Below, in pieces: positions 1 to 5,642 of a stretch of DNA of 5,642 nucleotides. Under the pieces are notes generated by a model that did not search any database, had not been told where the DNA came from, and was given only the letters and a program-made list of their open reading frames with translations. Position 1 is the first letter of the stretch. Every line of letters begins with the position of its first letter. Position numbers and translations under genes: made by a program. The stretch comes from CAUZFZ01 sp963579025 (GTDB lineage: Bacteria; Planctomycetota; Planctomycetia; Planctomycetales; Planctomycetaceae): NCBI GenBank assembly GCA_963579025.1, contig CAUZFZ010000310.1, positions 1 through 5,642 of the forward strand, given 5' to 3'.

Positions 1-10
1 CCATCGACCA

Positions 11-44
11 TTGTTGCATCCGGCATATAAACAGTTTGCAACAA
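11..44. repeat. 8-bp perfect inverted repeat in the leader of the DUF1559 gene
   Basis: TTGTTGCA at 11-18 is exactly complementary to TGCAACAA at 37-44, with an 18-nt spacer that contains an AT-rich TATAAA at 26-31. It lies 59 nt upstream of the DUF1559 start. It could be a dyad operator or the stem of a leader hairpin. The TATAAA could be part of a -10 element, but I see no convincing -35 at the right distance, so no promoter is called. An 8-bp repeat at this spacing can also occur by chance. Confidence 0.35.
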
Positions 45-95
45 CTCAATGCAGAAGGTCAATGCCAATTAGGTAGTTTATTTACGAACGACGCC

Positions 96-100
96 TAAGG
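96..100 (+). promoter_or_regulatory. Possible ribosome binding site of the DUF1559 gene
   Basis: TAAGG lies directly upstream of the ATG at 103, with only two bases between. The match to the anti-Shine-Dalgarno is partial and the spacing is short. It therefore supports the start only weakly; the prepilin leader at the right distance from this ATG is the stronger argument. Confidence 0.3.
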
Positions 101-102
101 CA

Positions 103-1131
<1,029 letters not shown>

Positions 1132-1176
1132 GACGTGGTTCAAGACCGGCCCTTTGCCTTTCGAGCGTCGTGTTCG

Positions 1177-3006
1177 ATGCCGGTGAATTCGAAATACGCG
1201 ACTACTCTTTGCCGTTGGGCATTGCTATGCCTGACCGTGCTCAGCGGGTGCGGTGGCTCCGACGTCCAATCTGTCGGAGGTCATGAGGGCAGTTTAAGCG
1301 AGGCTGGAGCGTCACCGAGCGAGTCAGGTTCGTCAGCGATCTCAATCCAGCCGAAGACCAACCAGAAGGATCCTGAGCTGTCGGTGCATCCGCAGTTCGT
1401 CGACGTCGCGACTGATGTGGGCGTCGAGTTCCGTTTCTTCAGCGATGCGGTGCCAGGCCGTTACTGGTTGCCGGAAATCATGGGCGGAGGTGCCGCCTGG
1501 CTCGATGCCGATGCCGACGGCCAACTCGATCTGTATCTGATGAATGGGACCACGTTGACCGATTCCGGTCCATCAGCCGGTCCACACGGCAATCGACTGT
1601 TTCAGCAGATCGGAGGCCAGTTCGTCGATGTCAGTCACGCTGCGGCAACAGCACACGGTGGATACGGTCAGGGAGTTGCGGCCGGTGACTTTGACGGAGA
1701 CGGATTCACTGATCTGTATCTGGCTAACTGGCGGGAGAACTGTCTGTTGCACAACAACGGCGACGGGACATTCGAAGATGTCACCGCCACTGCCGGAGTG
1801 GCTGGTCGGCAGTGGTCCACCAGCGTGACATGGTTCGACATTAATGACGACGGCCTGCTTGATCTTTACGTCACGAACTACCTCGACATCAATCTGAGTC
1901 AGAGCCGCACCTGCCGCTACAACAACCGGCCAGGCTACTGCGGACCAGGGCAGTACGCGGCCGTGCCTGATGAGGTTTATCTGAGTCGCGGCGACGGGAC
2001 CTTTCGCGAGTCAGCGCAGGAACTGGGGCTCTTGGCGGCTGACGGCAAAGGGCTGGCCGTGTCCGTGCTGGACCTGGACGACGACCTGCAGCCGGAAATC
2101 TATGTCGCCAACGACATGACTCGGAACTTCCTGTTCACGCGCACGTCGGTCGGATCGCAAGCCGGCCCGAATCCGCTCTTCCACGAGGTCGCGATGGAAA
2201 CAGGCTGCGGTCTTAGCGACACCGGACGCAACGAAGCCAGCATGGGTATCGCGACCGCGGACTTCGACACGGACGGTCGAGTCGATCTGTTTCTGACACA
2301 CTATTTTCAGTCGAAGAACACGCTGTACCGCAATCTGGGCGGGCTGATGTTCGACGACGACAGCCGCCGCTGGAAAGTGGCTGCCACCAGCTACAACTTT
2401 CTGGGCTTTGGTATCGTGCCATTGGACTGGAACCGTGACGGTCGCCCAGACGTCTTCATCGCCAACGGACATGTGCTCGGGCCCGAACACGAACCGAACC
2501 AGATGACGCAGCAATTGCTGTGGAACGATGGGAAGGCGTTTCATGATGTCTCGCATCTGGCCGGTCCGTACTTCACGGAACCCTGCCTGGGACGCGGAAC
2601 ATCCATCGCCGATTTCGACTCGGATGGCGATTCCGACATCGTCGTCACCCACCTGGATCGACCTGTCGCTCTCCTGAGAAACGACACGCAGACAACCGGG
2701 CATTTTCTCGGCCTTGAGATTCGCTCAACCAATCGCATCCCTCCCGTTGGCGGACGAGTCGTCGTCGAGTTTGCTGGCCGGCAACAGGTTGTTCCGATAA
2801 CGGCCGGTGGAAGTTACCTCTCTTCCGGTGACCCGCGTCTGCTCATCGGGCTGGGTGATGGATCGGGTGTCTGCAAGGTCACCGTGTACTGGCCTGATGG
2901 TCGCGAGAGTCGATGGGATGATCTCGTCATTGATCGTTACTGGCAGATCGTCGAGCAGGTTGATTCTGATCCAGTCTGTATCCCCAAGCGTGCTTCCGGG
3001 TTCTGA
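1177..3006 (+). CDS. CRTAC1-family lipoprotein: seven FG-GAP/VCBS-type repeats plus C-terminal ASPIC/UnbV domain
   Basis: From the ATG at 1177 the protein has 609 residues. Residues 11-25 (TLCRWALLCLTVLSGC) form a lipoprotein signal, with lipobox LSGC and lipid attachment at C25. A low-complexity Ser/Gly/Glu-rich linker runs to about 65. Seven Ca-binding-type DxDxDG loops follow: DADADGQLD (110), DFDGDGFTD (171), DINDDGLLD (221), DLDDDLQPE (299), DFDTDGRVD (362), DWNRDGRPD (417) and DFDSDGDSD (479), consistent with a seven-bladed beta-propeller. The CRTAC1-typical PGYCGPGQY segment lies near C255, with C246 as a possible disulphide partner. ASPIC/UnbV occupies about 516-590, with TAGGSYLSSGDPR at 542-554 and a late VYWPDG. 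It is expected outside the cytoplasm, probably in binding or adhesion; no catalytic role is evident. A GTG at 1135 would add 14 residues before the signal. I prefer 1177 because the signal peptide then has normal length. The TPR gene follows after 3 nt. Confidence 0.93.
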   Translation: MPVNSKYATTLCRWALLCLTVLSGCGGSDVQSVGGHEGSLSEAGASPSESGSSAISIQPKTNQKDPELSVHPQFVDVATDVGVEFRFFSDAVPGRYWLPEIMGGGAAWLDADADGQLDLYLMNGTTLTDSGPSAGPHGNRLFQQIGGQFVDVSHAAATAHGGYGQGVAAGDFDGDGFTDLYLANWRENCLLHNNGDGTFEDVTATAGVAGRQWSTSVTWFDINDDGLLDLYVTNYLDINLSQSRTCRYNNRPGYCGPGQYAAVPDEVYLSRGDGTFRESAQELGLLAADGKGLAVSVLDLDDDLQPEIYVANDMTRNFLFTRTSVGSQAGPNPLFHEVAMETGCGLSDTGRNEASMGIATADFDTDGRVDLFLTHYFQSKNTLYRNLGGLMFDDDSRRWKVAATSYNFLGFGIVPLDWNRDGRPDVFIANGHVLGPEHEPNQMTQQLLWNDGKAFHDVSHLAGPYFTEPCLGRGTSIADFDSDGDSDIVVTHLDRPVALLRNDTQTTGHFLGLEIRSTNRIPPVGGRVVVEFAGRQQVVPITAGGSYLSSGDPRLLIGLGDGSGVCKVTVYWPDGRESRWDDLVIDRYWQIVEQVDSDPVCIPKRASGF

Positions 3007-3009
3007 TCA

Positions 3010-4245
3010 ATGCGACGCACACGATCAATTCTGTTTGTCGTCGTGCCCCTCGCCGGCATTCTGTCGATCGTTGCATGGAACGAAGCGTCGCGTCTGGAAC
3101 GAGCCCGGTACTTGATGGCCTCTGGACAGTTTGCTGACGCGCGGTCGCAGCTCGATCGCTACCTGTCGTGGTTTCCCGGTGATGCTGCAGCCCGGATGAA
3201 CATGGCCGAGGCACTGATCAAGGACGAATCGCAGACCGAAGCGAGCGTCATTCGGAATGCCATCCGCCATCTGGAATACGCCCAGACCGATCCGGAATTT
3301 CGAGTTTCCGCCGGAATCCAGGCAGGCCGGTTGCAATTCCTGCTGCTCACCCAGCCGTTCAATGCCGAACGTCGTATTCGGGACGCTCTTCGGGTCGAGC
3401 CTGAGAATTTCGATGCCAACTGGCTGATGTGGAAGTTGCTCGACGTCACCATGCGGGCGCACCTCAGTGAGCCGTATTTCTGGAAGTGCTACGAACATGC
3501 CAATCGAGCGGACCGTCCAACGCTGCTGCGTGACTGGTATCTCAGCCAGTTCAGCCCCGGGACGGCGAATGCGTCTCTTGATCGCATGATGGGTATCCAG
3601 TCCCCGGACGAATCGCCGCACGCACGCATCGAACTGCGTCGGTTAGACCGATTTCGGGATGAGCAGATGAACTGGCCTCAGGCACACGCGGCATTCGCGG
3701 CCTGGTGCCATCTGGAAGGCGCCCACGAACTGGCTTGCGAAGCGCTTGATGAGTCGATCGAAACGGCACGAGACGATCCGTTTTACCTGGCGACGGTCGT
3801 TCAGGTACGCATCAACTCGGGGAACTTCGAAGCGGCGCAGGCCGCGTTCGAGCACTGGCCGGAATCGGACAGAGGATTCGACTACTGGAAGTCGAAGGGT
3901 CTGGTCTCGGAAGAGGTTCGAGGAGACGACCGGGGCGCGGCAGATGCGTTTGCACACGCCGTGAATATCTGGCCGGGACACTGTGATGCATCCTTGCAGC
4001 ACCGACGCTCAAATTGTCTGATGCGCCTTGGTCGCAAAGGCGAAGCGGCCGAATGCCGCGAGGCGGCCAGCCGCGTCGATAGCCTGATGGAACTCGATCT
4101 GCATACCCGGCTACGTCGACTGCTTGTCAATTTGATGTCGAGGAAGACGCTGGCGGAAATGGCTGAGTTTTATCGGCACCTGGGCCGGCAACGCGAAGCG
4201 GACGAATGGCAGAACCTGGCAACTCAGGTTCTGCCGACCGAATAA
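3010..4245 (+). CDS. Membrane-anchored tetratricopeptide-repeat (TPR) protein
   Basis: The protein has 411 residues. MRRTR and a hydrophobic segment at about 7-23 (ILFVVVPLAGILSIVAW) make an uncleaved N-terminal anchor by the positive-inside rule, leaving the rest outside the cytoplasmic membrane. The remainder is almost all helical and TPR-like. The clearest unit is 29-62 (ARYLMASGQFADARSQLDRY, then a Pro at the helix turn). Weaker units lie at about 98-133, 222-253, 257-285, 302-322, 325-355 and 375-408. Residues about 135-220, rich in Trp and Tyr, fit TPR less well. TPR domains are protein-protein scaffolds, so a partner in the same unit is a reasonable inference. The ATG lies 3 nt after the TGA of the propeller gene with no Shine-Dalgarno, which suggests translational coupling. 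I recognise the fold class but no named family. Confidence 0.85.
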   Translation: MRRTRSILFVVVPLAGILSIVAWNEASRLERARYLMASGQFADARSQLDRYLSWFPGDAAARMNMAEALIKDESQTEASVIRNAIRHLEYAQTDPEFRVSAGIQAGRLQFLLLTQPFNAERRIRDALRVEPENFDANWLMWKLLDVTMRAHLSEPYFWKCYEHANRADRPTLLRDWYLSQFSPGTANASLDRMMGIQSPDESPHARIELRRLDRFRDEQMNWPQAHAAFAAWCHLEGAHELACEALDESIETARDDPFYLATVVQVRINSGNFEAAQAAFEHWPESDRGFDYWKSKGLVSEEVRGDDRGAADAFAHAVNIWPGHCDASLQHRRSNCLMRLGRKGEAAECREAASRVDSLMELDLHTRLRRLLVNLMSRKTLAEMAEFYRHLGRQREADEWQNLATQVLPTE

Positions 4246-4258
4246 ACGTTCAACATCC

Positions 4259-4265
4259 GGAGAAG
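4259..4265 (+). promoter_or_regulatory. Shine-Dalgarno site of the small lipoprotein gene
   Basis: GGAGAAG lies 6 nt before the ATG at 4272 (9 nt from the end of its GGAG core). It is the best ribosome binding site in the window. It decides the start at 4272 over an in-frame ATG at 4206 that would lie inside the TPR gene and place 22 polar residues before the signal peptide. Confidence 0.7.
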
Positions 4266-4271
4266 ACACAA

Positions 4272-4499
4272 ATGAAACGCATTCTGGAATGTCTGTGTGT
4301 GGTGGCGCTGATCCTGGTCGGTGTGGGTGGTTGTGGCGGCCAGGGGAGTGAGCTGGCGCCCGCTACGGAAACGCCGCCGCCACCGTCCCAGGAGGACATG
4401 CAGAAGTTGATGAAGGAAAGCATGAATCAGGGTGGCATGACCGGTGAGCTTCCCGTCACGCCAGAGGCCGATTCTGCGGAACCGGACAGCAGCAACTGA
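4272..4499 (+). CDS. Small (75-residue) predicted lipoprotein
   Basis: MKRILE leads into a hydrophobic stretch (about 8-18) ending in VGGC, with lipid attachment predicted at C21. The mature part is only about 55 residues: a flexible segment with four consecutive prolines (35-38), then a Met- and Lys-rich segment QEDMQKLMKESMNQGGM (40-56) that could form a short amphipathic helix, then an acidic tail. I recognise no conserved domain. Very small lipoproteins of this style are common near DUF1559 genes in planctomycetes (recollection, not searched). The gene lies 26 nt after the TPR gene and is probably the last cistron of the unit, since a terminator-like structure follows. Both lipoproteins in the window have CGG at the lipidation site. 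The function is unknown; a role in anchoring or accessory assembly with the neighbours is inference only. Confidence 0.78.
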   Translation: MKRILECLCVVALILVGVGGCGGQGSELAPATETPPPPSQEDMQKLMKESMNQGGMTGELPVTPEADSAEPDSSN

Positions 4500-4517
4500 T
4501 CTCTCCCAGGCGATCGA

Positions 4518-4569
4518 CCCGGCGTTCTGAAGATGACAGAACATCAGACGATGTCGCCGGGCTTTTCCT
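4518..4569 (+). terminator. Probable terminator with a three-way-junction (branched) fold
   Basis: An outer 7-bp perfect stem, CCCGGCG (4518-4524) with CGCCGGG (4555-4561), encloses two further perfect hairpins. These are TTCTG/CAGAA (4525-4529/4537-4541, 7-nt loop) and CATC/GATG (4542-4545/4550-4553, 4-nt loop). Only one base (T4554) stays unpaired at the junction. CTTTTCCT follows directly. The structure lies 18 nt after the lipoprotein stop and before the methyltransferase gene, where a terminator is expected. The T tract is short and interrupted, so termination efficiency is uncertain; a small structured RNA or an mRNA 3'-end protector are alternatives. Confidence 0.55.
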
Positions 4570-4570
4570 C

Positions 4571-4587
4571 GTGCGCGGCCGCGTCAC
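4571..4587. repeat. GC-rich palindrome in the methyltransferase upstream region
   Basis: CGCGGCCGCG at 4574-4583 is a perfect 10-bp palindrome (it contains a NotI site). It is extended to GTG/CAC on the two sides if T4584 is bulged. As DNA it is a possible binding dyad; as RNA a fold would need to open the centre to make a loop. No function can be assigned. Confidence 0.3.
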
Positions 4588-4593
4588 GCAAGA

Positions 4594-4607
4594 TCGAGTC
4601 ATCTCGA
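4594..4607 (+). repeat. Small hairpin just upstream of the methyltransferase start
   Basis: TCGAG (4594-4598) pairs perfectly with CTCGA (4603-4607) around a TCAT loop, 13 nt before the ATG at 4621. Its right arm overlaps GAAGAG at 4606-4611, the only purine-rich candidate ribosome binding site of the gene, so folding could in principle affect initiation. A 5-bp stem may be chance. Confidence 0.3.
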
Positions 4608-4620
4608 AGAGTCGCTGCTG

Positions 4621-5418
4621 ATGGCATTCATCGAACTCAGTGACATCGACGATCCGCGGCTGCACGTCTACCGGCATGTGAAGAAAACGAACCTGACGCG
4701 CTGGTCGAGCCAGTTCATTGCCGAAGGCAAGAAGCTGGTCGTGCAGTTGATCAACAGCGAGTTCGCGGTTCAGTCCATCCTGACCAGCGATAAGCATGTG
4801 GCTTTTCTGGAACCACACCTGCCCGATGACATTCCTGCGTACGTGCTACGGCATTCGCTTGCACAGTCGCTCGTCGGATACGCTTTCCACTGCGGGATGC
4901 TCGGCTGCGGCATCCGTAAGCCGGCGCCGTCACTCGATAACCTGATGACAACCGAACGTCGTCACATGCTTGTCGCCCTGCCCCGCACAGAGAACCCGGA
5001 GAACATGGGCTCAATCATCCGGATTGCCGCCGGGTTCGGGGCGACGGCCGTATTGACCGGGCAAGGCAGTTGCGACCCCTTCAGTCGTCGGGCACTACGA
5101 GTCTCGATGGGAAACACGTTTTGTCTCCCGGTGATCGAATCCCGAGACGGTCTGGCAGCAACGCTCCGACAGTTGCGCGAGCAACACGCCTTCGAGTTGT
5201 TCGCGACGTTACTTGATGAATCCGCCGAGCCGCTGCATCAGGCACGCCCAACCGGTAACTGCGCCCTGTTGTTCGGGCACGAGGATTCCGGTCTGACGCC
5301 AGAGTGGATCAGCCTGTGCGATCGCCGCATTACCATTCCCATGCACGGCAACACAGATTCTCTCAACGTGGCAGTCGCGGCTGGCATATTCCTGCATCAC
5401 TTCGCCGACGCCACATAG
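4621..5418 (+). CDS. TrmH/SpoU-family RNA 2'-O-ribose methyltransferase
   Basis: The 265-residue protein carries the three SPOUT (SpoU-type) motifs in order. Motif 1 is ENPENMGSIIR at 124-134, with the conserved Asn at 128 and Arg at 134. Motif 2 is LLFGHEDSGL at 216-225, with Glu221. Motif 3 is IPMHGNTDSLNVAVAAG at 239-255, with the SLNV core that forms the trefoil-knot S-adenosylmethionine pocket. The segment CDPFSRRALRVSMG (151-164) is the usual family link between motifs 1 and 2. Residues about 1-105 match the N-terminal substrate-binding region (FIAEGKKLV at 32-40). It transfers a methyl group from S-adenosylmethionine to a ribose 2'-OH in rRNA or tRNA in the cytoplasm. Which nucleotide is modified cannot be told, so no gene symbol is given. 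Length is normal. It stands behind a probable terminator and is probably functionally unrelated to the envelope genes upstream. Confidence 0.95.
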   Translation: MAFIELSDIDDPRLHVYRHVKKTNLTRWSSQFIAEGKKLVVQLINSEFAVQSILTSDKHVAFLEPHLPDDIPAYVLRHSLAQSLVGYAFHCGMLGCGIRKPAPSLDNLMTTERRHMLVALPRTENPENMGSIIRIAAGFGATAVLTGQGSCDPFSRRALRVSMGNTFCLPVIESRDGLAATLRQLREQHAFELFATLLDESAEPLHQARPTGNCALLFGHEDSGLTPEWISLCDRRITIPMHGNTDSLNVAVAAGIFLHHFADAT

Positions 5419-5485
5419 GTAGATAGTGCCGCATTGGACGACAATACAAGCCCGAAGCGCAAGTTTTAAAGTTGCACAGTTTTGC

Positions 5486-5500
5486 TGCCCCGGATGGGCA
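5486..5500. repeat. Hairpin A of the downstream repeat cluster
   Basis: TGCCC (5486-5490) pairs perfectly with GGGCA (5496-5500) around CGGAT. It resembles GCCCCGGA-GGGGC-type units that I recall as dispersed repeats in planctomycete genomes (recollection, not searched). It is followed by AAGGCG, similar to the bases after hairpin C. Confidence 0.5.
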
Positions 5501-5511
5501 AAGGCGAATAG

Positions 5512-5531
5512 CCCGGGGTTTCAACCCCGGG
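5512..5531. repeat. Hairpin B: 9-bp perfect GC-rich inverted repeat (REP-like core)
   Basis: CCCGGGGTT (5512-5520) is exactly complementary to AACCCCGGG (5523-5531) with two bases between. In practice this makes an 8-bp stem with a 4-nt loop. It is the strongest hairpin in the window. On neither strand does a T run follow, so it is not a classic intrinsic terminator, although it could still stop or protect the methyltransferase transcript. Its form, and the neighbouring GCCC/GGGC hairpins, suit a REP-like dispersed repeat. Confidence 0.65.
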
Positions 5532-5556
5532 AAACAAGCGGTGAGAGCTTCAATGA

Positions 5557-5568
5557 GCCCCTGCGGGC
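5557..5568. repeat. Hairpin C of the downstream repeat cluster
   Basis: GCCC (5557-5560) pairs with GGGC (5565-5568) around CTGC. Together with the following AACGCCG it looks like a second, same-orientation copy of the hairpin A unit about 70 nt away, so that two similar units flank the central palindrome. Confidence 0.45.
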
Positions 5569-5593
5569 AACGCCGTTAAGGATTCTGGCGTTG
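5568..5593. repeat. Hairpin D: 7-bp inverted repeat with 12-nt loop
   Basis: CAACGCC (5568-5574) is exactly complementary to GGCGTTG (5587-5593). C5568 is shared with hairpin C, so the two folds compete for that base or stack directly. TAAAAAT follows on the + strand, which does not make a + strand terminator. Confidence 0.45.
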
Positions 5594-5615
5594 TAAAAAT
5601 CGGGGTATCGCTGAA

Positions 5616-5642
5616 ATGGATGATTATGAAAAAAGCCAGACT
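5616..5642 (+). CDS. Possible start of a further gene, cut by the window edge
   Basis: An ATG at 5616 opens a frame reading MDDYEKSQT to the end of the window. An ATG at 5620, and in the same frame one at 5626, opens another (MIMKKAR). There is no clear Shine-Dalgarno and only nine codons can be seen, so this may be chance. The bases beyond the window would decide it. Confidence 0.2.

Noticed and set aside
1747..2020. Repeated GGCGACGGGAC stretch as a possible DNA repeat
   Set aside because: The two copies (near 1759 and 1990) encode the recurring GDGTF of the propeller blades; they are protein repeats, not a separate DNA element.
2011..2703. 230-codon open frame on the minus strand inside the propeller gene
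   Set aside because: It is antisense to clear FG-GAP repeats; its product shows no recognisable domain and is the shadow expected from a GC-rich gene.
3025..3621. 198-codon open frame on the minus strand inside the TPR gene
   Set aside because: It lies wholly antisense to the anchor and TPR region, has no recognisable motif and no supporting start context.
4206..4271. Longer N-terminus for the small lipoprotein from an ATG at 4206
   Set aside because: It would overlap the end of the TPR gene and put 22 polar residues before the signal peptide. The ATG at 4272 has a good Shine-Dalgarno and a normal lipoprotein signal.
4518..4561. tRNA or tRNA-like gene, suggested by a 7-bp closing stem with internal hairpins
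   Set aside because: It has only two internal arms, no T-loop consensus, no CCA-type end and is too short (44 nt). A terminator or other structured RNA fits better.
5512..5531. Classic intrinsic terminator of the methyltransferase gene
   Set aside because: The strong hairpin is followed by AAAC on the + strand and CTATTC on the minus strand, not a T run. A REP-like repeat explains the cluster better, although some transcript-end role is not excluded.
5484..5593. CRISPR array or integron attC site, considered because of the repeated hairpins
   Set aside because: There are no regularly spaced identical repeats with unique spacers, no cas genes, no integrase and no attC core sites. The hairpins differ in length and sequence.

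Overview
The window looks like chromosomal DNA of a planctomycete (Planctomycetota). The argument rests on gene content. There is a DUF1559 protein with a type IV pilin-like N-terminus and a C-terminal H-X9-DG motif, a family greatly expanded in that phylum. It is followed by a CRTAC1/ASPIC-UnbV beta-propeller lipoprotein, a membrane-anchored TPR protein and a very small lipoprotein. Weak or absent Shine-Dalgarno sequences and moderately high GC also fit. All recognisable genes are on the + strand, and I see no credible minus-strand gene.

Layout: 1-102 is a short leader with an 8-bp inverted repeat. 103-1131 encodes the DUF1559 pseudopilin-like protein. 1177-3006 (possibly from a GTG at 1135) encodes the CRTAC1-type seven-repeat FG-GAP/ASPIC lipoprotein. 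3010-4245 encodes the TPR protein. 4272-4499 encodes a 75-residue lipoprotein. Gaps between these four genes are 45 or fewer, 3 and 26 nt, so they are probably one transcription unit. 4500-4620 is non-coding and dense in inverted repeats: a compact three-way-junction fold followed by a T-rich tract (probable terminator), a GC palindrome, and a small hairpin just before the next start. 4621-5418 encodes a SpoU/TrmH-family RNA 2'-O-ribose methyltransferase. 5419-5642 is non-coding with a cluster of four hairpins resembling a dispersed REP-like repeat, and possibly the first codons of another gene at the right edge.

Functional reading (inference): the first four products all carry export or membrane signals (prepilin leader, two lipoboxes, one N-terminal membrane anchor). 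They probably act together at the cell envelope, for example in a surface or extracytoplasmic protein assembly. No substrate or pathway can be read from the sequence. The methyltransferase is a separate housekeeping-type RNA modification gene behind the probable terminator. I find no CRISPR array, tRNA, rRNA, transposase or phage gene. The least explained parts are the four-gene envelope cassette and the two structured intergenic regions.
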